Program-made: the position numbers and the translations under genes
NCBI GenBank assembly: GCA_002261195.1
Contig: MVBO01000124.1
Span: forward strand, 1-44,615
Direction of reading: 5' to 3'
Source: Bifiguratus adelaidae
Lineage: Eukaryota > Mucoromycota > Endogonomycetes > Endogonales
DNA: 44,615 bases
The notes under the pieces: model-generated
Seen by the model: the letters and a program-made list of their open reading frames with translations, nothing else
Told to the model about the DNA's origin: nothing
Databases searched by the model: none
Shown: positions 33,886 to 44,615 of the stretch, one piece after another
How positions within the stretch are numbered: the first letter of the stretch is position 1
How the letters are laid out: every line of letters begins with the position of its first letter

Positions 33886-36800
33886 ATGATATCCACGGTT
33901 GAGGATGACGCTGAGCCTATACCGCCTACGCAGTCCTCAACACGTAGGACATGGCTAGTGTTTATATGCATCACTTGCATCATTGCGTTCTACGGCATGA
34001 TTGATTCCTACTTGTTTCATCAACGGGATGCCAAAGGATGCAATCAGACCTATATGCGGCCGTCCTTTATTCGACTTGACGACTTTGACTCTGAAAAGAC
34101 GCGGTTTGCTGGCAAGTATGCTCTGCACCTGTATAGGGAAAAGACGTATGAAACGACGGACTATCCGGTGGGCGTGCCGGTATTGTTTATTCCTGGTCAC
34201 GCTGGCAGTTACAAGCAGACACGGTCGTTTGCCGCAGAGGCATCCTATTATTATCACGATGTGCTGCTGAATGATCCTCGATTTGCGGAACTGCACGTAC
34301 GAGAGTTGGATTTCTTTACAGGTAGGCTCACCTGCATTCGCTCTCTGGGTTCTTGGATGGCATGATGACTGATTGGGCATGCTTTGCGCCCTCGGTACAG
34401 TGGACTTTAATGAAGAGTTTTCGGCATTGCATGGGCAATCCTTGTTAGAACAGGCGGAATATTTAAACGATGCGATCGCATACATTCTGTCACTCTATCG
34501 TTCGCAATCGTTTCGCGTCTCCGATCCGAGTTCCGTCATCATCATTGGTCATTCCATGGGCGGTATTGTGGCACGCGCCATGTTTACAATGAAGAATTAT
34601 CAGCCAGGCACCATCACGACCATCATTACCATGTCTACACCTCACATTTTGCCTCCCGCTGCTTTTGACGGCAAGATCTCCAGGATTTATGCCACCATTG
34701 ACGACTTTTGGAAACGTGGTTTCAGGTCTCCGCACGGCGACTTACTGGATGTCACCATGATTTCCATTGCCGGAGGCAATCTCGACAGCATCGTCTCGTC
34801 CGACTCGGCTGATGTTCGATCCATTATTCCCAGTACCCATGGCTTTACCGTCTACACCACGTCGATACCCCACGTTTGGGTTGGGAATGATCATCCGTCG
34901 ATTCTCTGGTGCAATCAACTGGTCAAGGTCGTGGTGCGGAGTCTGTTGGACATTGTCGATGTCCGTCGGAAAAGTCAGGTGATGGATGTCGAAGCAAGGA
35001 TGAGGATCTTTCGACGATCGTTTCTCAACCAGCTTGATGTCGTGAACCTGACGCGACGCATTGATGCTGGTCAGTGGGCTCGTGACGTGTTGTGACATGA
35101 CGTGTTGACTTAGTATCTAGCTCCTGTTATCCTCCACCTAAACGATATCACGCATCATTTCTTCCCTCAGGGTCGTACAATGATTTATTCGCTCATGAGT
35201 ACGCATCTGGTTCAGTTACAAATCATGCCCATCCCGGTGGTGTCGAATGATGTTGAGTTTCATCTAGTGACCGATCAGGATAGCTCCCGTAGAGGCCGTC
35301 TCGATTTTTTGCTGTGTTCCAGACATAGCGACGACGCCATCGCTTGCAAAAGCGCCTCTGAGTTCGTAGACGTCGTGCCTTCATCAGCCTCTGAACGATA
35401 CCCCTTCTCGGGCAAGTATTTCAGCTTTTTGCGTCTGTCCGTCGGAGAAATGAAAGGCCGTGATTACATGGTCATTGTCGACAAAGGCGGCAATCAGCAA
35501 GGCTTCGTGGTGGCCGAGTTTTCCGCGCATGAGCGTAGCAACTTTGCGTTGGACCAATCCGCCCTCAGTGTCCATCGACACGGTCTGTCCTTCAGTACCG
35601 CTTCGTCTGCTCCAATTTTCCTCAATATCCGAATCCCGCACCTATCCAACCAATTGTTTGCCTATCGCTTACAGGTCCAGCGACCAGGTTGCCAACTCCG
35701 CGACTCTCTCTTCACCACCCTTGTGCGTCAATCGGTACCGCATATTCACGAATCCAAATTCTTTGTGGGAGATCGCGAGATCGAGATTTCCTTCCATGGT
35801 GAGCCTGGTTTCTTTAGCGTGCTGCCTCCGCATCCGACCAACGTGAAGAAACAAAATGATGGGCTCGTCTTACAGTTTTGGAGCGATCCGAAATGTACTG
35901 CTCCTTTGCAATTCAAGCTTAGCCTTGACTTGTATGGCAGCTTTGGTCGCATCGTGACACGCTATGCAACCGTCATCGCCTGCTTCCCGCTTGTCATTGT
36001 TCTCTTGACCATGGGTCATCAAATTGGTCAATTTTATGATACAGGTGTATATCCAGAGTTTTCCGATAGTCTCGTCCGTATCTGCCAAAAGAGCTTGCCA
36101 CTGTTTTGCGTCTTTGTATCGGTGTGTTCCATTTATCAATCTTGGGTTTACGCACCGCGCTACACCGCCTACAGCCACGAGCATTCGGGGAGCCAGCAGT
36201 TGGCTTTGGGAAGCAGTAGATATAGTTGGTCGAATGCCTTGCTAGGGAACGGTGACTGGATGATGTGGTGGCTATCCCTCTTGTTCATCTATCTTAGCCT
36301 GGGAGTCGTTATCCTCATCTGGGCCGTTCTGTCGCTGTTGATTCATACGGCGGCCATCATAGTTCGCTTCACTGGCAGAGCCGTTCGACAAGGCGAATCG
36401 ACCGAACGGGAAGATGTTCGAAAGTTCACTCGTCGTGTCATCACCACCCTCATCCTCTTTATCCTCGTCGCCACTGCCATTCCCTACCAATTCGCTTTTA
36501 TTGTCGCCTTCCTCGTCCATACCATCACTTGCACATGCATGAGATGCCGAGCCCTGTATTCGGTAAGTAGCAAGGACGTTGATTCCCAGTGGACTCCCAG
36601 TCATTGATGATTGGCTTTTTTCTTCCTTGCAGAAAACTGTATCCGATGTCCGACGCCACCAAAGTCGATTCAATTACATGCAATCCATCCACATGCTCCT
36701 CTTCTTCCTCCTACCCTTCACCGTACCCGTTTTGATGGTATGGATCCGTAACCTCTCCGTCCACTGGTTTGCGCCCTTCTCTTCCGATCACAACATCCTG

Positions 36801-37134
36801 GCCATTGGTCCCTTCATGATGTTTGTCGAATTGTTGACTGTCGGCAAAACCTTGCCTCGAGAATCAGGGTAAGTCGCGCGCATGAATCTGCCATTGGCTT
36901 GTTGCTCATTGGATCATGGTTAGGATTATGCGCCATGCCACCGTTGCGCTCATGTACCTTGCATCCGCTTACGGCATCCTGTTTGGCGTTCGTTTTACAT
37001 ACTCGTTGTACACCTTTGCTAATCTCCTCGTCTGTTGGTTTCTTTTCCTGCATACCAGAAATACGTCTGTGGGTAAGGCGATCCGACTGACTCTCATGCG
37101 CCCATTTCAAGAACAAAAAGGGCACAGGCATTAA
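33886..37134 (+). CDS. BST1: GPI inositol-deacylase Bst1/PGAP1
   Basis: An ER multi-pass lipase that removes the inositol acyl chain from GPI-anchored proteins before export. ATG 33886 (MISTVEDDAEPIPP) is followed by one transmembrane helix (TWLVFICITCIIAFYGMIDS). Lumenal motifs are VLFIPGHAGSYKQTRSFAAE and the serine-hydrolase nucleophile elbow IIIGHSMGGIVAR, with MSTPH after it and HVWVGNDH as the likely catalytic-His region. Joining 35069 to 35121 over a 51-nt intron gives VILHLNDITHHFFPQGR then MIYSLMSTHLVQLQIMPIP, a family signature. Several C-terminal membrane helices follow (ATVIACFPLVIVLL, LLFIYLSLGVVILIWAV, FILVATAIPYQFAFIV, MLLFFLLPFTVPVLMVWIRN), ending FANLLVCWFLFLH and a stop at 37134. 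About 1,000 residues, normal for the family. The gene is convergent with the HMG-box gene. Confidence 0.92.
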
Positions 37135-37252
37135 AACAAGGCGCATCACTCTATAGAATGCGTCTCTTGTTCCTGGCCATATAGATACACTCATGCAACA
37201 ACTCCTTTTCCAATCCATGTACAGGAATAAACGTGGCCTTTCTAGACCGTTG

Positions 37253-38242
37253 CTATGCCTCCGGCTGCGGACCGCTCGGCTCCCCGGTCTCTGGAGCTTC
37301 CTCCATATCCTGCAGTTCATCCACATCATCCTCCCGCTCCAGACCATAGGAGGCATACTCGTCTTCAAATAGTTGACTGTCCATCTCGGAACCTGTCTCG
37401 TCCTCCCGTTCTTGAGATGGAGGAGCCATACTGGCCGCCAAATGACCGTTTTCCTTCTTGACGTCCGCATACGACTTGAGTGCCTTTTTGTAATCATCTT
37501 GCTCCTTTTGATACAAGTCATAGTATTTCTAAAGACCGACCTTGTTAGAGGATCCTATACCTGAATCATAACCAGCCTCCACCTGCCTGTTTCTCTTCCT
37601 TGCTCAACGCCTTCCACTTTTGCCCCAATAGTTTTGTCACGTCCAAATGCTGCTCCGTCGGATGCTTATCCTTGATCTTGTCGCGTTCTAACCGACAATA
37701 GAGAAAAAAGACATTACCCGGTCGTTTAGGTGCATTCGGATCCCGTTTCTTGCGTTGTGTTTTCTTGCGTCTTGATGTCTCTCTATCCGACTAAGAAGTG
37801 TGAGGTCCAGGTAAGGGTTTGTGATGTACGTACCAGTTCAGAATCGGGGTGATCTAGGTCATCGGAAGATAAGGAGGATACGTCGCTCTTGTCCCCTCGC
37901 TCTTGTTCCAATCGTTCAAAAAGAAAGCTATACCCATGCAAGGTCAGCAAGCCCGTTTCTTCATCGGTTGATCCATCGGCGGCTTAAGATATACATACTG
38001 TCGTTCCACTTTCAGACGCTGTAGGGATCGTCTTGCCTTGTGTAATTTGAGATTCAACGCATCGTTCTCCTACACCCATTCTCATCAACAAACGTTCTGC
38101 AACGGTGATGCAGGTCACCTAACCTCTTCAATGTCGCGTATACGTCGTTTGAGTTCTTTATACTTTTTTCTGTATCGTGCGTCGACTGGAAAGTTGTGAG
38201 CCTGTGAATCGCTAGAGTCAACTTACCGTCTGGTGTTGTCAT
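37253..38242 (-). CDS. INO80E/Nhp10-like coiled-coil plus HMG-box protein
   Basis: The minus-strand start at 38242 reads MTTPD, then over an intron VDARYRKKYKELKRRIRDIE, and then ENDALNLKLHKARRSLQRLK and VERQFLFERLEQE. That coiled coil is the motif of human INO80E and of yeast Nhp10. An acidic stretch (DVSSLSSDDLDHPDSEL) leads to a basic linker (RRKKTQRKKRDPNAPKRP) and an HMG box (GNVFFLYCRLERDKIKDK, VTKLLGQKWKALSKEEKQKY). The C-terminus is strongly acidic (EREDDVDELQDMEEA) and stops at 37253. The combination points to a DNA-binding subunit of the INO80 chromatin remodeller. About six short introns; the one inside the HMG box (37529-37586) is GC-AG. The HMG-box call is certain, the INO80 assignment is inference. 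Confidence 0.78.
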
Positions 38243-38470
38243 GGTGCGGTAGGGTGTACTAGGTGTCAATGACAGGAGATTAGAGGCGTAGAGAGGACTG
38301 TGCTGAAAGGGTGTGCAAGTGAGAGGCAAGCTGATTGTTTAATTTAATTCATAAAGATGGAATCGGACGTGACACTTGGTGGGAGATCCAAGTGGAGAAG
38401 GGGGAAATGCGACGAGCAAAAGAGGAATACGAGCATGTGGAGGAATGTATACATACAAACGAGTCTACAG

Positions 38471-39502
38471 TTACAACTTGAGGGCTTGCCTTAACAATTG
38501 CATGGAGCCTAGATGGGATAGAGATGGCTCGTCGACAGCAGGCCACTCTGGAGGCTGGAAGCAATTAAGGGTCAGTGGGTCAGCGTCGACAGGAGACTCG
38601 TAGGGACTTACCCAGCTGGCCACCAATGCATTGTCAAATACGGAGGATGCAGGTGCTGTGGATAACGGCCGTTCTTGCAGAAGAGGATGCATCTGTGGGC
38701 AAGATAGATTAGGTATTCGCGAGTGTTGTGCGTATCTCATCTCTGGCTTACCTCTTTGCCTGTCTCTGGTGAGCTCTGATTATCTGCCTGTCGTTCCAAT
38801 TCCTCTAACACCAATTGCTCCTCTTCCAAAGCCCTTGGCCGCGTGAGCAAGATCTCAGGAATTACAAGGATCGACCCACCTTTGCTTCGTTTCAATAGCC
38901 GCTTCTATTCGAGTAATGTGTTCTAGTTCAGGCAGCAGGGCACTCTCCAAAGTCCTCTGTGTGTGCACCATGGTCAGTGACCACATCCTCATCCTCATCC
39001 TAATCTACCTACATTGGCCTGTTGCAAATACTCCACATTGAAGCTCTTGTCCAGCGTCCGCGACGGCACCGTTACGGTATTCAACGATTCTTTGATACTA
39101 GTGCATGCATAAGTCACTGGATCTTCAGACCATGGGTAAAAATGCCTTACTTGGCCAGTATCGCAGAAAGCTCCTGTTGAAGCACCCGCTTGAGCTTATC
39201 CTTGTGCACCTTGGACAAGGTAGATCTATACCCGTTATTAGCCACTCAGCTCTATAAAAGCAAATAAAACCGCTTGAAACCCTACATGAGCGCTGTTTCG
39301 AGGGTAGCGCTCAAGTGACGCTTGGATGCATCACTCAGTGGTTTCCATCCTTTCCGTAATCGCGCCGTCTTTCTTCGCGTGACTAAAGTCATTTGTTATA
39401 AGCGACCATCAACGCTCGAGTATGCCATAACCATGCTTTACCGTGGGTCTTTTTCGTCGTGTTCTTGTTGGCCGAAGCCTTTCTGCTCCCCGTGCGAGCC
39501 AT
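38471..39502 (-). CDS. CENP-Q-like inner-kinetochore protein
   Basis: Small exons on the minus strand assemble to about 215 residues: MARTGSRKASANKNTTKKTH, TRRKTARLRKGWKPLSDASK with RHLSATLETAL, then STLSKVHKDKLKRVLQQELS, ESLNTVTVPSRTLDKSFNVE with YLQQAN, RTLESALLPELEHITRIEAA and RALEEEQLVLEELERQ, and a last exon ending LSHLGSMQLLRQALKL before a TAA at 38471. A basic N-terminus, a W-K-P-L motif, a TVP...YL segment and an LE..LLPELE coiled coil are the pattern of CENP-Q (Fta7/Okp1), which pairs with CENP-U in the constitutive centromere-associated network. Sequence conservation in this family is low, so the name is moderate. It starts 47 bp after the Syp1 stop on the same strand. Confidence 0.55.
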
Positions 39503-39549
39503 CTAAAAGACGCGCGCAAAGAGAGTCATAGCCATAAAAGGAAATTTTA

Positions 39550-42204
39550 TCACGCTGCGAGATATTTGCCAGATTTGAGCACGCGTTTGACATGGAACTC
39601 GGCTCTTTCAGCCTCGAGAGATATCTGAGATATACTGCAATTAGATAAGGTAAAGCTAGATCGAAGCGTGGAGGTCGCAGCTTCGGCACTTGTGGCTAGT
39701 TTGGCCATCAAGCGTTGTTCACCGTGGGGAACCTCGGTCAAGGTCCATGTGAGGGTTTCTTGGGTGCTGTCCCATTGGGCTTCAGGTTGACTTTGCACAT
39801 CCGTCACGTATTGAAGAGGTACGGAGACGGAAAGGGCGTCCAAGGTAAAATTGCCGTCAATGTACAAGACCGTGGGATCGAGTGCATACTTGACCAGCAA
39901 TAACGTTTGGGACTCGGAGGTTTTGAAATAGGGCTTTACCATCAAGGGTAAAAAGGTTTCGGGTTGTTCCAAGGAGACCTTGGGTTGATATTTGATGACG
40001 ACAACCGATTGATCTGCGAGGCCGCGGAAGGCTGCAAGGTTGAGACGGTACAGGTCGGGTTGATCGTCTGTTGGCTTGAGGAAGGCCGGGTTGGCCACCA
40101 CCCGTTCGAGACTATCGTTGTTGACGAGGCGAATGAGCGTCTCGGTGGCTGTTGCCGGAACGTGTGGAATGGCAAGACTGATTTCCCCTGCAATCAAGGT
40201 TTTGGTCACCTCGCCGTTCGTGACGAGAACATTGACGGTTTCTGTCATGTCGGCCTCCACCGTAAAGGTGGCAATCTCTTGGGAATCGGATCCAAATGGA
40301 TTCTCCGAGGCGGTCGGCGGACTATCTACCGTGGGCCTGACAGACTGATTCGACACAGCGGACGTGAAGGAGGACGGCGTCATGCCGCCTGGCGATGCTG
40401 GTTGCGCTATCGGCTGCACCTCCTCCTCCGGTTCCTCATGCTCTTCCTTGACGGGACTCTGCGGCTTGGCTTCCCCTTCGTCTTCCGTGACTGGAAGTGC
40501 TACACCCGAAGCAAAGAATTGGGTCGCTCTACTGGTCTGGCGGCGTCCACGTCGATCCATAGTGGCTTTAAAGGCGGGCTTGGATTGCAGAATGGTCGAG
40601 ACGCGCGACAGCGCCTTCCGATCTGCTTCACCTCCTGTGCTTTCTACGGCTTTATCCTTGATCTCGACGCGCATCTTGTTGGCCGCATAAAGACTGCCTC
40701 CGTCCACGCTGCCGTCCCCATCATCTGAGAGCGCTTGCTCGGCGGTGACCAATTCGGATCGATCTGGTGGCGGAATGGTGTAACCTTCGCTGTCCACCGC
40801 AGGTGTGCTCGGCTCGGGAGGATGCGCTGGATTAGATGATGATGGCGGTACACTAATAGACGGACTCTTGGGGGTATCGTCACTTTTGGTGTCAAAGGAC
40901 TGGATGGAGGATTGTCGGAAATCGGGTCGCGAAGGCGATGGTTGCGATGGGTGCGACGGTTGGCTTGTTGCTGTGAATGTGGAGCCATTGAGACCGTAAA
41001 AGGAGTTGCTGTCAAACTGGTTCATTTGCTCATTGAAGGTCGCCTTCTTGCCCTTGGCCGGCACGGTCGTATCCGGACGGGATTTTCTTCGCATGGTGGA
41101 AGGTCTAAATGAGTTGAAGGCCGATTTGAGACCGCCACCGCTGGAAGAATTTTCCCGCACGGGAGCAGGCGAAGCATCTGGTCCGGTTAGGATGCGACTC
41201 AAGGCAGCTTGATCGACGCTACCCATGCGGTCCATTTCTGACTGAACATCATATGCTATGGCTAGTGATAGCGTGGCATCCGCCATCTCGATACGCTTGA
41301 GCAGCTGTTCTGATTGGGCATTCTCGAAGTTTTGGACACTCTGCTTCAGGCTTTCGAGTCGATTTCGTTCCACATGTTGATACGTCTCCAGGATCCGTGG
41401 CCCTTCACGTTGCCAAGCGGAACGCACGTCGTTCAACGACTTTTGCGCCTCTGCCAGCTTGTCCGTCGCGTCTTTTTTCGTGGACTTTTTATGCTGTGAT
41501 GGCGAATGACTGATTAGCGTGTGCGTCATAGGAGTAGTGACCGTGCGTTCCCGTTACCTTGGTGACTTTGGCCATCCGATCATCATAATCCTTGATCAAA
41601 CGTTGCATGGTGGGTTCCAACTAAGGATGTATAAGTCCATGATCCCCAAGTGCCTCAACAACACCTACGCGACGAAGTTGCTCCGCCTCAGGATCGCTAT
41701 TAGCACCGTTTCTGAGCGGTTGCTCGACCTCTTGCTGAACGCGCTGTCCAAACATGCCATGGGCGGTCGCGATCTCGTTCAATTCATTCAACAAGGCCTG
41801 CCAGACGGACGCAAAGTGCCTAACAGCTCACCGTGAGCCAGCGCCAACACCACCGTCGTCCTCCGAACCAAGCCGAAGCATCCCGACTTACCCTAGGCTA
41901 CTTGGGTCGGCCACAAACACCTTCTTGGACAGTTTGACCAAGCTCTTGGCATACTGGTCCTCAATAAGCGCTCTGGAGAGCTCCTGTCAGCGTCTCGTTC
42001 CGTCGCTTGTGCCCAGTCCAGCGCTCAACCTCCTCACCTTTCCCTATAGTACTCTGCAAGGTCATGCGTCAATGTCTGCGCGCTTCGCAAGTGACCTTGC
42101 ACCAAGTCCAGGCCATCCTTGGGTCGCTCCGTCTATGCGCATCATCAGCCATCACTCCCTAGTCTTCTACCACTCACCAGAAACACCTTGGCATAACCTT
42201 CCAT
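39550..42204 (-). CDS. SYP1: Muniscin Syp1/FCHO: F-BAR and mu-homology endocytic adaptor
   Basis: The start ATG at 42204 gives MEGYAKVFL, then TERPKDGLDLVQGHLRSAQT, DLAEYYRERALIEDQYAKSL, a GHFASVWQALLNEL exon, LEPTMQRLIKDYDDRMAKV, and from about 41490 the large last exon. The F-BAR domain ends with LNDVRSAWQREGPRILETYQ and RNRLESLKQSVQNFE, which closely follows yeast Syp1. A long Ser/Pro-rich, acidic linker (about 41150-40300) follows, with PENPFG-like motifs. A C-terminal mu-homology domain starts near EADMTETVNVLVTNGEV and ends FHVKRVLKSGKYLAA. Muniscins bend the plasma membrane and recruit Eps15/AP-2 at the start of clathrin endocytosis. The start codon lies 9 bp from the divergent golgin start. 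Confidence 0.9.
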
Positions 42205-42213
42205 CGCAGACTA

Positions 42214-43868
42214 ATGGACAAGGAACAGAAGCTTTTAGCAGCGAAGCGAAAGGTAAGTAAGGCAGTGACACGCGTCGTACTGGTGGTCGTCGAGGGTGTA
42301 GGGACACGCGCTGACGACGAATAGCTCAAAAAGTTTCAAAACAAGCGCGAGGGTGACTCTACGCCAACGTCTCCGCGAGCATCGGTGGACATAGACAGGA
42401 AGCGAGCAAGGTAAGGGGAAGGGAAAGGTTCAAGGCGCGCGTTGAGGAACAAGTCGAGATGCTCATGGTGTTCCAGTCACGACGGCCTGCTCACGGATGC
42501 CGTACCATTACCTCAAACGCCGGGGGTGGACGACGGAGAGCCAAAAGGTCACGACTCGCCTCTTCCCCCCACGTCCATGCTCTTCAAGACAGATATCGCC
42601 CATTCAGAGACACTAGACCACTTTGGCGCCTTGCCGGCACAGACGGAGGCGATGCAGGAGCCGGGTCATGACACCAGCGCTTTGGAAACAACGATACAAG
42701 ATCTGCGAGACAAGTTACGGCTCAGCGAAGAGAATGATCGTTCTGCTGTCTTGCAGAGCGAGTTGGAGGCGCTACGAAGCGACAAGGAGCAAGTGGTAGG
42801 TTTTGCAGTCTTTCCATGTCGACAGCTAACGCTCTTCCTTGTCAGGAACATGATCTTGCCGACACTCGTGATCAACTGGAGTGGCTCACATCTCAGCTCT
42901 CTGAACAAGAAACCCGTTTGGCGACGCTTCAAGAAACATCTGAAGCACTGGAAGCGGCCAAACAGGAACTCGAGACAGCCGATAAAAAGTACAATAGCCT
43001 GGCGTCCGATGTAGATACCCTAAGATCGGCCTTGGCGCAGAAAGATAATGAAATTAGCGAATCCAGAGGTGCACTGCACGACATGGAAAGTCAAAACAAG
43101 GAACTACAACAAGAGTTGGCGCAAATGAGTGACAAGGCGGAAATGCTCATGCGGCAGGCTGACACGGATGCGTCCACGATCCAAGATTTGCAACGGCAGC
43201 TCGATCAACTCGCCGAGGAAAGAGACGCACTCGCCGAGCAAGCGGGTGAAGTCACACGGCTGGAAAAGCAAGCCAAAAGCGCCGTAGAGAAGTGGGAAAG
43301 GCTCAGCAAGGAAAATCGAGCCCTGTTGGATCAATTGGAGCAACACAAGGACAAGGTCGCGAGTGTGGATCAATTACAAGCCCAGCACGAGGAGCTACGG
43401 AAAGCATTGGAGGATCGGATACAGGAGCTTACAAGTCAGGCAACCCAATTGGAGGCATTGACACAAGAACATGCGCAAGAGCGAGAGCGATGGGAAACGG
43501 AGCGTCAAAAACATTTGGATGCTGTCGCCAGCAAGGACAAGGAATTACAAGATCTCCAGCAACAAGTCCTATCTCTGCAAGCACTCTCGAACCATGCCAC
43601 ACCGTCAACTGATACCTCTCGCCTTACGCACCTTGAACAGGAGAACGAGCGACTACAGCGCCAGCTCGTCCAGCTCCAACAGGGTTTCAAAGAACTCAAT
43701 GAACGGTACATGATTATCCTCCAAGAAAACAAGGACCTGACCTACTCCGCAACCAACCACTCCACTCCTAGACATTCCTCTGTAGACAAACGACCCGCTC
43801 CCCAATATCAAGCCTTCTATGATGTCCCCAGATGCAGTGGATGTCTCGGCAGAGCCATTCATTTATAA
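42214..43868 (+). CDS. Golgin of the GM130/Bug1 type
   Basis: The first exon, 42214-42252, encodes MDKEQKLLAAKRK. It joins over an intron to LKKFQNKREGDSTPTSPRAS, then HDGLLTDAVPLPQ and so on; the intron before position 42850 joins DKEQV to EHDLADTRDQLEWL. A basic amphipathic start of the form EQKLLAAKRKLKKFQ is the hallmark of GM130-like golgins. Most of the rest is one long coiled coil (from about 42680 to 43600) with heptads and many Gln/Glu. Near the C-terminus is the family block GFKELNERYMIILQENKDL. About 500 residues. It probably tethers vesicles at the cis-Golgi, as GM130 and yeast Bug1 do; the GRASP-binding C-terminus cannot be judged here. The stop follows RAIHL at 43868. Confidence 0.7.
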
Positions 43869-43931
43869 CCGACCCTCAACATAAAATATGCTCTGACGAA
43901 AAAGGTCGCACTTTAACCTTTCAACGCGAAC

Positions 43932-44615
43932 ATGAAGCTCTGAGGAGTAGCTGCAGCTGTGCTGGCTGTATGTCAGGCGCAGCTGGTACCTATGATTCCC
44001 TTTGACTCCTCAAAGAGCACAACAGGTACCATGATTCAAGAGGGAAGAACCGGTGTCGCTGCCATGCACGCCATCCAACTCTCAGAGTCCAAGATAATGA
44101 TCATTGACAAGGCAGAGTGGAACGAAGCGCAATTTGATACAGGACAATCGGCGTTTAGTGTTGAGTATGATCTCAAGACGAATACCTATCGCATGTTGCA
44201 CTTGGATACCAACACGTTTTGTTCAGGCGGTGGGTTCTTGGGTAACGGCACATTGATCAGTACGGGTGGTGGAGAGCAAAAGGGACGACAGTGGGCTGCT
44301 ATGCAAGGATGGCGATCGATTCGCCACTTTGATCCCTGTACGGATGGAACGTGTGAGTGGCATGAATGGAGATTACCAGAGAGAGGTCAAGAGCTCGGGC
44401 CGATGAAGTACAATCGTTGGTATCCTACGGTGCAGCAATTGCCTGGGGTGAGTTGTGGATTGCTTGGACAAGAAGCGATGCTGATGTAGATCCCATAGGG
44501 TGATCTTTTGATTATGGGTGGGAGTATCAAGGGGGCAAAGACCAACACAGATGCAATCAACGTGCCGTCCTTTGAGTAAGGATTGCGTGTAGGCGATAAG
44601 GTTGTACGGTGCTGA
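43932..44615 (+). CDS. Glyoxal oxidase-like copper radical oxidase, 5' part (truncated by the window; start unclear)
   Basis: A secreted AA5-type oxidase that makes H2O2 while oxidising aldehydes. The frame from about 43944 reads GVAAAVLAVCQAQLVPMIPF, a signal-peptide core with an AQ/L cleavage site. Then come EGRTGVAAMHAIQLSESKIM, NTFCSGGGFLGNGTLISTGG and KYNRWYPTVQQLPG, joined over an intron to GDLLIMGGSIKGAK. Cys in TFCSGG and Tyr in RWYPT match the Tyr-Cys cofactor pair of glyoxal oxidase. The obvious ATG at 43932 gives MKL followed by an in-frame TGA (43941-43943) inside the signal peptide; the next in-frame ATG (43992) would lose it. An unrecognised upstream exon, a sequencing error or a nonsense mutation could explain this. 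The gene continues past the right edge after a donor near 44577. Confidence 0.7.

Noticed and set aside
35070-35179. Apparent frameshift splitting Bst1 in two genes
   Set aside because: A 51-nt GT-AG intron (35070-35120) restores the frame and yields the family motif VILHLNDITHHFFPQGR.
39964-40728. A 254-codon plus-strand ORF opposite Syp1
   Set aside because: It lies fully inside the large Syp1 exon, has no recognisable motif, and is an antisense shadow.
825-43943. TGA read as tryptophan in this genome (gag and glyoxal oxidase TGA codons)
   Set aside because: Twinkle, the unknown gene at 11619 and others end at TGA in the right place, so the standard code applies.

Overview
The window is nuclear DNA of a fungus. 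It is gene-dense from about 8.7 kb to the right end, with short introns (about 45-85 nt, often with a CTAAC-like branch site), a chitin-synthase export chaperone (Chs7 type), a PMT2-type mannosyltransferase and a copper-radical oxidase. A mitochondrial Twinkle helicase, an ACAD11-like acyl-CoA dehydrogenase, a type-2 hydroxyacyl-CoA dehydrogenase and a RapGAP are not usual in Ascomycota, so an early-diverging lineage (Mucoromycota/Mortierellomycota-like) is my inference; the species cannot be read from the sequence.

Left part (1-8.7 kb): repeat territory. Two Ty3/Gypsy chromovirus copies lie in the same orientation on the minus strand. The left copy enters the window with a 116-bp LTR, a primer-binding site, a decayed gag and the start of protease. 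The right copy (about 4.8-8.0 kb) is a frameshifted pol with RT, RNase H, integrase and a terminal chromodomain. Between them is about 2.6 kb densely packed with the hexamer ACTGTA and its complement TACAGT, with a solo LTR inserted in it.

Right part (8.7-44.6 kb), in order: Kel3/KLHDC4 kelch protein (-), unknown protein (+), 3-hydroxyacyl-CoA dehydrogenase type 2 (-) and a broken tandem copy of it (-), Sfr1/Mei5 recombination mediator (+), ACAD11-like acyl-CoA dehydrogenase (+), Chs7-like protein (+), NXT1/p15 mRNA export factor (-), a doubtful unknown gene (-), mitochondrial adrenodoxin/ferredoxin reductase (+), Twinkle (+), PMT2 (+), RapGAP (-), Bst1/PGAP1 GPI-inositol deacylase (+), INO80E/Nhp10-like HMG-box protein (-), CENP-Q-like kinetochore protein (-), Syp1/FCHO muniscin (-), GM130/Bug1-like golgin (+) and a partial glyoxal oxidase (+).

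The genes do not form one pathway. Some neighbours share a compartment: ferredoxin reductase and Twinkle are both mitochondrial, and PMT2 and Bst1 both act in the ER. The most notable structures are the ACTGTA/TACAGT array, the very short-LTR retroelement family, two near-zero intergenic distances (ferredoxin reductase to Twinkle, and the divergent Syp1/golgin start codons 9 bp apart), three frame-supported GC-AG introns, and the decayed dehydrogenase duplicate. Exon boundaries were placed by hand from splice signals and reading-frame continuity. Family names rest on remembered conserved motifs, not on a database search.
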